Position numbers and translations under genes: made by a program. 64,000 nucleotides of DNA from Phycisphaerae bacterium (GTDB lineage: Bacteria > Planctomycetota > Phycisphaerae > SM23-33), in NCBI GenBank assembly GCA_016782885.1, contig JADHXQ010000008.1:1-64000 (forward strand), given 5' to 3'. The stretch's first letter is position 1, and each line of letters starts with the position of its first letter. The notes below the pieces were generated by a model. It was not told where the DNA came from. It ran no database searches and worked only from the letters and a program-made list of their open reading frames with translations. Shown here one piece after another: positions 16,826 through 26,448 of this stretch.

Positions 16826-19800
16826 ATGCAGATCAAATTGCACTTGCCGTTGCGATTTTACCGACTGGCGATGATAGTGCTCGCCGTTTGGAGCGTCGCG
16901 TTTTCGGCATCCCAGGCTCAGGCCGGATCGTTGACGATTCCCGCCTGGTCGTATGCTCGGGGCAATGTGCAGATTAACACCGATCCCAGCGAACTTGCCG
17001 ACGCCGGACCGATTGTCGTCGGCGGGGCGAAGAAGCCCTGGGGCTGGACGGTCGAATACGACGTCGACATCCCCGTCGACGGACAATACACGCTTCATAT
17101 ACTTTACGCCTCGACCGAGGCGCGTCCGCTGGAAGTATTCTTCGACGCCAGGAATGAGACCAAGAGTTGCCTCGGAGTGACCTTCGGACCGGCGTCTTCG
17201 GACCGCGCGGGCAAACTCAGCGCTGCCAGCAGCGCTGCGCGTTGGGAAAAGGTTTCGAGGAAATCGGGGCCCGTGATTTTGAAGACCACCAAGGGCGTCA
17301 AGACGATAAAACTCACCCGTCGCGGACCGCTGCCCAACCTGGTTGCACTGCGCCTGGACACGAATGAAGCATTCCCCGATACCTGGAGCCCGCCAAAATA
17401 TAAGGTGCGGGATATCGACAACATCCCAGCCAAGTTCCACAAGGCCTTTGCGGCGCCGAAGAATATTGACGTTGCGGCGATGAGGGCTCCGGTCGAACTC
17501 CCGCCCAGACGCAAACCCGTGCCGGCCGGATCGTTGACGATCAACGCATGCACATTCGATCGCGGAAACGCCCTGATCTACGCAAGCCCGGACGAGTACG
17601 CCGATTACGGCCCGCTCGCCGGCGGCGGATCGACTGGGGCGGACAAGGTGTTCATCGAATACGACATCAACGTTCCCCTCAGCGGCGAGTATACGCTTCA
17701 CGTCAAGTACTCCGCCGCCGCGGCCCGCCCGATGGACGTATTCCTGGACAATAAAAACCTCGGCAAATGCTGCATGGGCATAACGTTCGGTTCGGCGCCG
17801 TTCGAGAATCCGATCCTGACGACATGGTCCAGCAGATATTCCAGATGGGCCTCGCCTCTCAAGATGTCGATCGCCAAGGGCAAGCATACGTTAAGATTCG
17901 CCCGCAGCGGACCGCTTCCCAATCTGGCTGAACTTCGCCTCGACACGTCCGTGAAGTTTCCCGACCAGTGGAATCCGCCGCTGCGCAGGGTGGATCTCAG
18001 CAGGGTTCCGCCCCGTTTCCGCAACGTCTTCCTGCCGCCGGGCGCCGTCAATACCGCGACGCTGCGGACGGCTATTGCCGATACGACCCAAACCTTCGGT
18101 TCGCGATATCCCGACGGCGGGCAGTACCTCAAGCAACTCGCCGAACTTGAGCGCAAGCAGAAGAAAATCGACGCCGAAGGCGGGCCTGAAGAGTTGCAGG
18201 AGATGCACGACGCGCTTACGGGGCTGCGCCGCGAGGCAATGCTGTCTCATCCGGCGTTGAAATTCGACAAGCTCCTGTTCCTCAAGCGCCCCGATACAAA
18301 TCACTACGGGCACACCTATAACGATCAGTCCGCCAAGGAAATGGGCGGGGCGATATGCGTTTTGTCACCGGTAAGCACAGGCGGCACGGTCACCAGCCTC
18401 GTGCCCGAACTTGAAGGCGGGCTGTTCGACCGGTTCGACCTGTCGTTCGACGCAAGGAAATTGATCTTCGCTTACAGGAAGGATTCCGCCGACGCCTTCC
18501 GCCTGTACGAGATCAAGCTTGACCCCGTCGCGGGCAAGATGGTCCCCGGTTCTCTGCGCCAACTCACTTTCGCCAGCGCCGCCGAAGCCGAGGGGATGCG
18601 GTGCGATGTGATACGAAGAGGAAACCGCTTCTTTGACGATATGGACCCGTGCTATATGCCCAACAGCAAGATCATGTTTACTTCGACGCGCGCGATGCAG
18701 AACGTTTTCTGTGCCGCCGGATCCGGAGTTTCGAATCTGTACGTCATGGACGCCGATGGAAAAAACGTTCGCCGCCTGTCGAAAAGCCCGGTAAACGAGA
18801 CCTCCCCTTCTATCCTGTCCGACGGGCGGGTGCTCTACACGCGTTGGGAGTACGTCGACAAGGGTCTGGGCAACGGCGCCGGTCTCTGGGCGATTCATCC
18901 CGACGGCGTCGGCACTGAACACATATACAAGAACAACACGGTCTGGCCGGCGGGGATGAGCGGAGCCCGCGAGATCCCCGGAACCCGGCGCATCGTGACC
19001 ATCGGAGGCGGGCACCATTACAACGCCGTGGGCTCGGTTGTGCTGGTCGACGCCCGCCGCAACCGACGCACAACAGAGGCGATGAACTGCATCACCCCGG
19101 CGGTCGGATATCCGCATTCGATGGGATACCCCAACAGCAGGCATGGCGTGTTCATGGACCCGTTCCCGTTTTCCGAGAAGTTCTTCCTGGTGTCTCATAT
19201 GCTCGGCAGGAGAACGGGGCGTTACGGGCTCTACGTGCTGGATTCGTGGGGCAATCGGGCGCTGCTTTACTGCGACCCGGAGTTCCACTGCTTCCAGCCC
19301 ACCCCGCTCCGCCCGCGCATCAAGCCCGGACAGATCGCGACCGTCGAGACCAATGACAAAACGCCCCGGGACACCGGCACGATATTCATCCAGGACATTT
19401 ATGAGGGGCTTACCGGAATCGAGCGCGGAAGGGTAAAGTACGTGCGCGTGATGGGGGCTCTGGCCTGGCCATGGACTGGCAGGAACAGTGTCAAGGGCAT
19501 GAATGTCGATGTCCATCGCAAGAGGGTCTACGGCGTGGCGAAGATCGACCAGGACGGATCGGCGTATTTCACCGCACCGGCGAAGAAGAACATCTTCTTC
19601 CAGGCGCTTGATGAAAACTTCATGGCGCTGCAGCACATGCCCACGTTCATAAACATCATGCCCGGCGAGCACAGGTCCTGCATCGGGTGCCACGAACTGC
19701 GCAGGAAGGCTCCGAGTATTCGGACCCGACCGACGGCGATAACCCATAAGCCCCAACCCCTCGCTCCGCAACCGGGTGACAAGGGTGTTCGCATGGTCCA

Positions 19801-20206
19801 CTACGCCACGGACATCCAGCCGATCCTGGACAAGAAATGCGTCGCCTGCCACAGCGGTCCGAAACCCAAAGGCCGTCTCGACCTTGGCGGGCAGTTGACC
19901 AGACGATTCAACCGCTCCTACGAGAATATCATCGGCAAGGGCCTGGTCAATTACCGCGACGGTCGCTACGGACAGGCCGGTTTCCTGTCCGTACCGCCGC
20001 TTACGCACGGTTCGCACCGCAGCAGCCTCGTCGGGCAAATTCACAAGGACCCATGCAAAGCCAAACTCACCCGCGCCGAGTTCATTAGAATTGTCACATG
20101 GATTGACTCCAACGTGCCGTACTACGGCACCCACAATGGCTACACGGACCCCAAGGACAAAGACCACCCGAACTTCCGGATGGCGCCGCTGGCCAGGAGT
20201 CAGTGA
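16826..20206 (+). CDS. HzsA-related propeller protein with two c-type heme motifs
   Basis: The ATG at 16826 is chosen because GAGGAG lies 7 nt upstream and a signal peptide (to AQA, ~33) follows; length 1126 aa. Two tandem copies of a carbohydrate-binding-like module occur near 35-185 and 240-390, each ending in a block LPNL-x-x-LRLDT. A PD40-type beta-propeller resembling the middle domain of hydrazine synthase alpha (LRQLTFASA, VRRLSKSPVNETSPSIL, GRVLYTRWEYVD) fills ~480-940. Heme-binding motifs follow: CIGCH at 952 and CVACH at 1005, the second in DIQPILDKKCVACH, a Planctomycete-type cytochrome motif. This is not evidence for anammox, since such proteins are widespread in planctomycetes. 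Probably periplasmic or extracellular; substrate unknown. Confidence 0.75.
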   Translation: MQIKLHLPLRFYRLAMIVLAVWSVAFSASQAQAGSLTIPAWSYARGNVQINTDPSELADAGPIVVGGAKKPWGWTVEYDVDIPVDGQYTLHILYASTEARPLEVFFDARNETKSCLGVTFGPASSDRAGKLSAASSAARWEKVSRKSGPVILKTTKGVKTIKLTRRGPLPNLVALRLDTNEAFPDTWSPPKYKVRDIDNIPAKFHKAFAAPKNIDVAAMRAPVELPPRRKPVPAGSLTINACTFDRGNALIYASPDEYADYGPLAGGGSTGADKVFIEYDINVPLSGEYTLHVKYSAAAARPMDVFLDNKNLGKCCMGITFGSAPFENPILTTWSSRYSRWASPLKMSIAKGKHTLRFARSGPLPNLAELRLDTSVKFPDQWNPPLRRVDLSRVPPRFRNVFLPPGAVNTATLRTAIADTTQTFGSRYPDGGQYLKQLAELERKQKKIDAEGGPEELQEMHDALTGLRREAMLSHPALKFDKLLFLKRPDTNHYGHTYNDQSAKEMGGAICVLSPVSTGGTVTSLVPELEGGLFDRFDLSFDARKLIFAYRKDSADAFRLYEIKLDPVAGKMVPGSLRQLTFASAAEAEGMRCDVIRRGNRFFDDMDPCYMPNSKIMFTSTRAMQNVFCAAGSGVSNLYVMDADGKNVRRLSKSPVNETSPSILSDGRVLYTRWEYVDKGLGNGAGLWAIHPDGVGTEHIYKNNTVWPAGMSGAREIPGTRRIVTIGGGHHYNAVGSVVLVDARRNRRTTEAMNCITPAVGYPHSMGYPNSRHGVFMDPFPFSEKFFLVSHMLGRRTGRYGLYVLDSWGNRALLYCDPEFHCFQPTPLRPRIKPGQIATVETNDKTPRDTGTIFIQDIYEGLTGIERGRVKYVRVMGALAWPWTGRNSVKGMNVDVHRKRVYGVAKIDQDGSAYFTAPAKKNIFFQALDENFMALQHMPTFINIMPGEHRSCIGCHELRRKAPSIRTRPTAITHKPQPLAPQPGDKGVRMVHYATDIQPILDKKCVACHSGPKPKGRLDLGGQLTRRFNRSYENIIGKGLVNYRDGRYGQAGFLSVPPLTHGSHRSSLVGQIHKDPCKAKLTRAEFIRIVTWIDSNVPYYGTHNGYTDPKDKDHPNFRMAPLARSQ

Positions 20207-20228
20207 CCAGTGATCACCGGTCACTGAC
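20199..20228. terminator. Inverted repeat spanning the stop codons of two convergent genes
   Basis: GTCAGTGACC and GGTCACTGAC form perfect 10-bp arms around a 10-nt loop that itself contains the palindrome GTGATCAC. The arms contain the TGA of the plus-strand gene and the TCA (stop) of the minus-strand gene. No T-run follows. A bidirectional terminator is the likely role. Confidence 0.5.
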
Positions 20229-21549
20229 GACTCTTCACGTCGAAGCAGTAGAGGTTGTCGTCGTAACGCAGGTAAAGCCTTCCGCCGAAGACCACGGGGT
20301 GCGCCCAGCTCTGATTGGTTCCGGCTACGCTTACGCTTCCCTTTATCTCGAGCCCCTTGGGCGAGCAGGTCGCCAGGGCGGTCTGACCGTCCTTTTCAGC
20401 GTACAGGTACAGCATACCGTCGGCCCAGCAGATCGACCCCTTGCCGCCCACGCCTTCGCTTTCGGTTTTCCACATCGTCTTTCCGGTCTTCAACTCCAGG
20501 CACGAATACCCTTTCTTGTGATTACCGTAAATGTAACCGTCATGGATTATGTGTCCGCCGACGATGCAGTCCATGTCGTCGGACCGCCAGGCCTCTTTGG
20601 CTTTGACTTTCTGACCGGAGGCCGACATCTTCATGCAAATCCCGCCCTTACCGTAACCGACCGCCCAGTAGACGTATCCGCCGACGAAGCAGGGAGTCGA
20701 CACGCGGCCCCGGGCGCCCTCGGCGAACTTCCGGACCCACTGGATTTTCCCGGTCTTTGCGTGGATGCAGACCAGACCCATGTGGGCTCCGTTGATGATA
20801 ATCGGAACGCCTTTGTACACGACGTAAATCGGCGAGGAGTGTGCGGCTGCGGATATCCTGGGCGACTTCCAGACCGTCTTTCCGGTCTTCTTGTCCAGCG
20901 CGACCATGAAGGCGTCTTCGCCTCCGGGGGTTGCTATTAACATCTCGCCGATGATCAGCACCGACTCGCTGCGCCCGAACGTGTGTCCTTCGGGAGTGAT
21001 TCCCTTGAAATCCTTGTGTATGTCCCGCGTCCATTTCGTTTTTCCGCTCTGCGCGTCGCAGCACAAGATTTCGCCCACGCCGGTCTCAACGTAAATGTTC
21101 CCGTTGTCGTAAGTGACGGTTCCGCGCGTGCCCTTGTAAAAGCCCAGATAGGCCCTGGTCAGGTCGCGGGCCCACTTGAACTTGCCCTGCATGTCGATGG
21201 CGAATACGTAAAAACGCTCGCCCGGGCGCTTGTATACGTGAGGAGCTTCGGGCAGCCTGGCGGGGTTGCCTTTCTCCTTTCGCCCGGTGACGTAGATCAG
21301 CCCGCCGCCGAACGACACGCTGGAGAACCCCTGTCCGATTCCCGACAGCTTCCACAACTGCTTCGGTCCGCCTTCGGGCCAACTCTTCAGCAGACCCGTG
21401 TCGGGCGACTTTCCGTCGCGATTGGGCCCGCGCCATTGGAACCATTGATCGGATGTCTTGTCCGCCGGCTTGTCGGCAGCCGGGCATGCCATAAAGGAAA
21501 CAAGCGTGATACCGATGCACGCTGCAATAGGCGTTAGTTTCAAATCCAT
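20221..21549 (-). CDS. PQQ-like (BamB-type) beta-propeller secreted protein
   Basis: This 442-aa protein has a signal sequence (to ~25, ending FMACPAA, possible lipobox). Repeated propeller blades each carry a K-T-x-W type strand: GKTKWTRDI, GKTVWKSP, GKIQWVRKF and GKTMWKTE. The N-terminal WFQWRGPNRDGKSPDTGLL is the usual opening of planctomycete PQQ-like proteins. These proteins fold as eight-bladed propellers and rarely bind PQQ; most are thought to be scaffolds. It is monocistronic, convergent with the HzsA-related gene and divergent from the giant gene at 21681. No catalytic residues are recognised. Confidence 0.85.
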   Translation of the reverse strand: MDLKLTPIAACIGITLVSFMACPAADKPADKTSDQWFQWRGPNRDGKSPDTGLLKSWPEGGPKQLWKLSGIGQGFSSVSFGGGLIYVTGRKEKGNPARLPEAPHVYKRPGERFYVFAIDMQGKFKWARDLTRAYLGFYKGTRGTVTYDNGNIYVETGVGEILCCDAQSGKTKWTRDIHKDFKGITPEGHTFGRSESVLIIGEMLIATPGGEDAFMVALDKKTGKTVWKSPRISAAAHSSPIYVVYKGVPIIINGAHMGLVCIHAKTGKIQWVRKFAEGARGRVSTPCFVGGYVYWAVGYGKGGICMKMSASGQKVKAKEAWRSDDMDCIVGGHIIHDGYIYGNHKKGYSCLELKTGKTMWKTESEGVGGKGSICWADGMLYLYAEKDGQTALATCSPKGLEIKGSVSVAGTNQSWAHPVVFGGRLYLRYDDNLYCFDVKSRQ

Positions 21550-21680
21550 GCCGATTCTCCTCTTACGATTAACGGCAAATACGGTGTTTATTGCCGGCTT
21601 GCTGGAATAGGACCATCCGACACGCGTTAAACGAAGGAGTTGTCAATTCGCGTTCTACAGAGAACGGGTACAGGAATATT

Positions 21681-24600
21681 ATGAAAACCAAACTGATTTC
21701 GGCGATAGGGTTTGTGGGGCTGATTTGTGCGACTGCGGCGGCGGCGGATTACGATTTCTACGCCGCGACACAGTATCCGGGCGCAAAACTGCGCGATGGT
21801 GTGGACATCTACAAGGTCCGCCAGGCGGACAAAGGCGAGGCGAAAGCCTGCGAGCGGCGCGATGTGAACTGGTGGCCCCGCAAGGGCGTGGACGTTATCG
21901 ACGTTCGGCCCGGAATGATTCTGCGCACATGGACGCCGAAGCGCCCGCACGTTTCGGTCGGCGACAAACCGTTCAAGGCGCACCTGATCGCCTTCCGCGG
22001 TATGGGCAATACGATGAGCAGCAAGTTCAACGGAGATGGCGGTCCGTGGGAACCGGGCGCCGTGCTGCGCCTGCCCGACGGAAGGAAGCGATGCTTCGTG
22101 CGAGGAAGCTTCGGCGGCGAAGACAAAAAGTTCATCATGGACCTGTACGTAAAGGAAATGGCCCGCGTCGCCGCGGGGCTCGACAAAACCGTATACGTCA
22201 AGTCGCCGGGCCTGGACACAAGCTACCCCAACAACGCCAAGCCGGGCAAACCGGGCACCATGCAAATCGAGTCCGAACATTTCATCTGGGTCTCCGGAAG
22301 CCAGGCCGGAAGCGAGGGCGACCCGTGGGTCAACGCCAAGGCGCCCGACAAGGCCCAGTGGTACCGCGACGGTTCGATCAAGTGCGCCGAGTACTGGTGG
22401 GACCTGAACGAATACGCCGGCAACCTTATGGAGTATTGGGACAGGAAAACCAAATTCAAGCATGCCATCACCGTCGCAGGCACGAAGCGCGACGGGCATC
22501 AGTTCATCGGCGGTTACGCCGGCGGCGGATACGGCGCGTGCATTCTAAAGGGCGCCGGCGGCGGACCGTGGGCGCCGGGCCTGTGGCACGAATGGGGACA
22601 CGGAACCCTGCCCAACGGCGTGCCGTTCGGCGGTGGAGAGGCCCAGGCCGACATGCACCAGTGCATGGCCGACCCGAGCATGCTCAAGATCAACCGTCAC
22701 CTAAGCACGCCCTGGCGGAATATTTTCAACGGCGAGGCCGGCTACGGGTACACGATGTTCTACAACATCACCGGCGACGATCCGAACTGGGGATACGCCT
22801 GGTTCACGTGCTTGCCCCACGGCATCGATGAGTTCAGCATGTTGCATACAGTCGCACGGGTCGGTGAGCAGCGCGGGCTGTTCAAAAACGCCATTCGCGG
22901 GCTTGGCGATATGGTCGGCGAATACGGCGCCCGCCTGGCGACGTTCGATTGCGAGCTTGAGAATCTCTTTCGCGACCACTACAAGGCCCCGCCCCAAAAC
23001 CAGCTCGAAACCGTCGATCGGAAAGCAGGCGTTTATCGCATTCCGATGGAAGAGGCGCCCGAACCGTTCGGCGTGAATATCGTACGGCTGGTTGTCGAGA
23101 AAGGCGCCGGGGAATTCACCGTCGATTTCAAGGGAGTGCACGATCCGGATTTCTACAGCGATTGGCGTGCGGTCATAGTGGCCGTCGGAGCCGATGGCGT
23201 GCGACGTTATTCGCCGATGTGGAACAAGGGCCCGATGACGATGAGGTCTCGAGCGGACGATAAGTCGCATTGGCTTACGGTTACCGCCACGCCGACGGCG
23301 TTGTTTACCGACCGGCAACTGGCGCGGAATCATTACAGCGGGCGCCATGCCCCGCGTTATCCCTGGTCGGTCAAGCTGACCGGCGCAAGTCCCGGTGCGC
23401 TGCGGCCGCGCAACGCTAAAGGCGGCGGGCTCCCCAAGCGCCTGGGCGAAGAGACGCTGCACAAGTTCGGGCTCTGGGCGAACTACGCTATGGACCGCCG
23501 CGAAAACACGCTGCTGGAGGATTGGTACAGGTTCCCCAGCGGCGCCGACAGGCGATACGGAAAGCGCATGGGCGTGAACCTTGACGGATACCTGCAGGCT
23601 CGACCCCAGTTCGTTGTCGACGGCGAGCATATGGGCTTCCGCTTCGACGGGGCAACGCAGTACGGCGAACTGTGTCCGCGAGCGGCGGACCTGGGTGCGA
23701 TTACCGTGGACCTCGCGGTAAAACCGGAAGGGGCGCCCTCGCAGACGATCTTCGATTTCGGGAGCGATGCGGACAACTGTTTCGTGCTGAAAACCGCACA
23801 AAACGGAACGCCTGAATTTCTCGCCAAGGTTGGCGGTAAGACAGTTGTTTCGCTGGCGGGCGCCAAACCGCTGGCGAAAGACAAGTGGGCGACTCTGCGT
23901 GTCGAAATCGACGGAGCCAACGCCGCTCTCTGGCGAGATGGGAAAAAAGTCGCCGAAAAGGCCTCGACCTTCCGCCCGCGCGACGCATTCGGCGACGGGA
24001 AGAACAATCGAAACTTCGTGGCGACCTCGCGCGACGCATCGGGGCGGTTCAAGGGCGTTATCGATCGCGTGGTTATCTACCACACGGTGCATGAAGATTT
24101 CAGCAAGCTGCCCGCCCCCACGCGAGATGCGCCCAGGCGCCCGACGGCGGAAGTAGTCAAGAGACTCGCCGCGGCCCGCGGGAACGTTGACGAGCTTAAC
24201 CGAAAAGTCTCCGAGATGAGCCGTAAACTGTCCGAACCTTATAGTAAATTCAAGACAGAGCAGGACGCGCGGGCAAAAGAGCTGGAGAAACGATCGCCCC
24301 TCCTGGCCGCGGCGAGGGCAAAACTCAAGGCCGTCGAAGACGCGATGTCCAAAAGCAAAAGCGATCTGGGCGATCGGTTCGACAAGCGCGGCGAATCGGT
24401 CAAGACAAAGACCGAAATCGACGCGCTGCGCAAGCAGTCGTCCGAGATTCAGACGCAGTTGCGAAAGCTGCTCAGCGAGCGGATCAAAACCGACAAGGAA
24501 TTGGCGGGAATTAACGCGGAGCGGAAAACCACCGAGGAAAAACTCCGGGCGCTGGACAAGAAACTTCGCGACCAATTCGAGAAGCGCCCCGACGTGATCG

Positions 24601-25301
24601 CCGAGCGAAAGGCAATCTCCGCTCAGAGAAAGCTCAAGGATAAGGATGCCCGCAAGAAGGCTTCCGATCTCGACCGGGCGCTGAATAAGCGATGGTCGGA
24701 TTATCGCAACGGTAACGCCGAGTATGCCGCGATTAACCGGCTTCCGCGGGAACTTCAGGACAAATATCGCAAACGCGAGAGGTACCTGTCGGATGAACTG
24801 AGCAAGGCCAATCCCAAGCTTGTCGACAAGCAGCGCAAACTCAGCAAGCTCGCCGGCGAAAAGGATCGTGAGATGCGAGATAAGCGCGGCGCGTACGTTT
24901 TGAAGGGGACCGCCGAGATGGTCCTCAAGGTCGCAGCCGCAAAAACCGCATTGTCAAAAGCGCACGGCAAGGCGATGGCGCCGTATACGCCCGAGAAGCT
25001 CTGGATGGACAGCTTCAACTACCAGGTCTATCGAGGCTACTACAACACGAATTACAGCAGATACATCAGCCAGCACGTCAAGGCCCAACTCGGCGGCGCG
25101 ACGCAGCGGGAAGATATCGCCCTGGCCGAGCGTTTGCACAAGTGCGAGGCCTCCGGCGGCGGATGGTCCACCAGCATCGACTGGGACTGGCGGATGAGGC
25201 AGGAGGTAAGCGGCGAAATCAAGGACCTGCCGCTCATGCAGAAGTGGATCAAACGTGCCCGCGGTCCGGTGGTTACGAAGAAACCGTCTTCGGTCAAATG
25301 A
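21681..25301 (+). CDS. Giant secreted HExxH protein with LamG and coiled coil (paralogue of 7465)
   Basis: I start this at ATG 21681 (CAGGAA upstream, clean signal peptide to ~22) instead of the track's TTG 21591; 1206 aa. The metallopeptidase-like core has HEWGH at 303-307 followed by a Gly/His-rich stretch (GEAQADMHQC). The LamG-type sandwich (FDFGSDADNCFVLKTAQNG) is nearly identical to that of 7465. It is followed by a long coiled coil rich in Lys/Glu/Arg and a conserved tail (DWDWRMRQEVSGEI, MQKWIKRARG). Compared with 7465 the PA14 and hexapeptide-repeat segments are missing, so the two differ by domain gain or loss. It is followed by a SUMF1 gene, mirroring the other locus where SUMF1 comes first. 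Confidence 0.72.
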   Translation: MKTKLISAIGFVGLICATAAAADYDFYAATQYPGAKLRDGVDIYKVRQADKGEAKACERRDVNWWPRKGVDVIDVRPGMILRTWTPKRPHVSVGDKPFKAHLIAFRGMGNTMSSKFNGDGGPWEPGAVLRLPDGRKRCFVRGSFGGEDKKFIMDLYVKEMARVAAGLDKTVYVKSPGLDTSYPNNAKPGKPGTMQIESEHFIWVSGSQAGSEGDPWVNAKAPDKAQWYRDGSIKCAEYWWDLNEYAGNLMEYWDRKTKFKHAITVAGTKRDGHQFIGGYAGGGYGACILKGAGGGPWAPGLWHEWGHGTLPNGVPFGGGEAQADMHQCMADPSMLKINRHLSTPWRNIFNGEAGYGYTMFYNITGDDPNWGYAWFTCLPHGIDEFSMLHTVARVGEQRGLFKNAIRGLGDMVGEYGARLATFDCELENLFRDHYKAPPQNQLETVDRKAGVYRIPMEEAPEPFGVNIVRLVVEKGAGEFTVDFKGVHDPDFYSDWRAVIVAVGADGVRRYSPMWNKGPMTMRSRADDKSHWLTVTATPTALFTDRQLARNHYSGRHAPRYPWSVKLTGASPGALRPRNAKGGGLPKRLGEETLHKFGLWANYAMDRRENTLLEDWYRFPSGADRRYGKRMGVNLDGYLQARPQFVVDGEHMGFRFDGATQYGELCPRAADLGAITVDLAVKPEGAPSQTIFDFGSDADNCFVLKTAQNGTPEFLAKVGGKTVVSLAGAKPLAKDKWATLRVEIDGANAALWRDGKKVAEKASTFRPRDAFGDGKNNRNFVATSRDASGRFKGVIDRVVIYHTVHEDFSKLPAPTRDAPRRPTAEVVKRLAAARGNVDELNRKVSEMSRKLSEPYSKFKTEQDARAKELEKRSPLLAAARAKLKAVEDAMSKSKSDLGDRFDKRGESVKTKTEIDALRKQSSEIQTQLRKLLSERIKTDKELAGINAERKTTEEKLRALDKKLRDQFEKRPDVIAERKAISAQRKLKDKDARKKASDLDRALNKRWSDYRNGNAEYAAINRLPRELQDKYRKRERYLSDELSKANPKLVDKQRKLSKLAGEKDREMRDKRGAYVLKGTAEMVLKVAAAKTALSKAHGKAMAPYTPEKLWMDSFNYQVYRGYYNTNYSRYISQHVKAQLGGATQREDIALAERLHKCEASGGGWSTSIDWDWRMRQEVSGEIKDLPLMQKWIKRARGPVVTKKPSSVK

Positions 25302-25331
25302 CCGGCGATGAGAGCAGATAAAGGGAAACCC

Positions 25332-26321
25332 ATGAAGATAAAGATGATCAATATCGTGCTGGTTGCGGGATTGTGCGGGATTAGCGCCGCCCGGGACACC
25401 GCTTCGGTCAAGATGCTCCAGGACAAGGACTATACCGTTGCGGGCATCGAGATGAAGATGAAACTCATCCCGGCCGGTTCGTTCACTATGGGAAGTGCGA
25501 GCAACGAAGCTTGTCGGCGCGCCGATGAGGTCCCCCACAAGGTCACGATCTCCAAACCGTTTTACATGGGCGTATACGAAGTAACGCAGCGCGAGTTCTA
25601 CAAGCTGATGATGCCGCCGGACTACAACTACGAGGCCTGGCGGTTCAAGCGCGGACCGATCCACGACGGGGCGGCGTTCTGCTGGCGCTACCCCACGGGC
25701 GGCGGGCTTATCAACGGGGCGGGCGCCGTCGGCGGCGAGAGGACGGACCTGAACCCGATGGAGTGCGTAACCTGGGCCCGCGCCCGCGAGTTCTGCAAGA
25801 AGCTTACGGAGATCGAACGCAAGGCCGGGCGCCTGCCGAAGGGTTACGTCTACCGCCTGCCAACCGAAGCCGAGTGGGAATACGCATGCCGCGCCGGGAC
25901 AACAACGCCCTACAACGTCGAGTGCGATCCCGGCGATCTGAACTCGATCAGGAAATTCGCTCACGTCGCCTCGTTCAGCAATACCTCGTTCGGAACCCGC
26001 AAGGTCGGACAGCGCAAACCCAACGCCTGGGGACTCTACGACATGCACGGTAACGTCTACGAATGGTGCCTGGACTGGTACGGACCGTACGACAAGTCCG
26101 TGGCGAAAGATCCGACCGGTCCGGCGAAGGGAACCGAAAAAGTCGTACGCGGGGGCTGCTTCTCCGGCGTTCACAAGGGCGACAAGAAGCGACACGACCA
26201 GAAAGACCTCGACGAGCAGGTGCATCCGTTCCTGCGTTCCGCGGCGCGCTACAGCGTCCCGCCCGAGATTTCCTCCTACGCCATCCTGGGCTTTCGAGTA
26301 GTGCTTGGGGCGGAGAGATGA
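25332..26321 (+). CDS. SUMF1/FGE-fold secreted protein (paralogue of 6397)
   Basis: ATG 25332 (GGGAAACCC upstream, followed by a short signal peptide MKIKMINIVLVAGLCG) is preferred to 25308; 329 aa. The SUMF1 blocks are LIPAGSFTMGSASNEA, VPHKVTISKPFYMG, YRLPTEAEWEYACRAGT, NAWGLYDMHGNVYEWCLDWYG and LGFRVV. The extra loop YEAWRFKRGPIHDGAAF matches that of the gene at 6397, so the two are close paralogues. The active-site segment is VRGGCFSGVHKGD, with one Cys shifted from the FGE positions, so canonical FGE activity is doubtful. It lies 30 nt after the giant HExxH gene, likely co-transcribed. Confidence 0.85.
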   Translation: MKIKMINIVLVAGLCGISAARDTASVKMLQDKDYTVAGIEMKMKLIPAGSFTMGSASNEACRRADEVPHKVTISKPFYMGVYEVTQREFYKLMMPPDYNYEAWRFKRGPIHDGAAFCWRYPTGGGLINGAGAVGGERTDLNPMECVTWARAREFCKKLTEIERKAGRLPKGYVYRLPTEAEWEYACRAGTTTPYNVECDPGDLNSIRKFAHVASFSNTSFGTRKVGQRKPNAWGLYDMHGNVYEWCLDWYGPYDKSVAKDPTGPAKGTEKVVRGGCFSGVHKGDKKRHDQKDLDEQVHPFLRSAARYSVPPEISSYAILGFRVVLGAER

Positions 26322-26448
26322 AAGCGAAGCGATAGAAGCAAGCCCAAGGCGCCAAGCCTTAATATTGCCCGACAAACAGGGTGACGTTACCATGTGAGCA
26401 AGAGATATATCGAATCTCTAACCGTTAATGCAAATGACAGGAGACACC

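Noticed and set aside
16826-20206. Hydrazine synthase and hence anammox metabolism
   Set aside because: Only the propeller/heme parts resemble HzsA; no HzsB/C or hydrazine dehydrogenase is present, and HzsA-related proteins are common in non-anammox planctomycetes.
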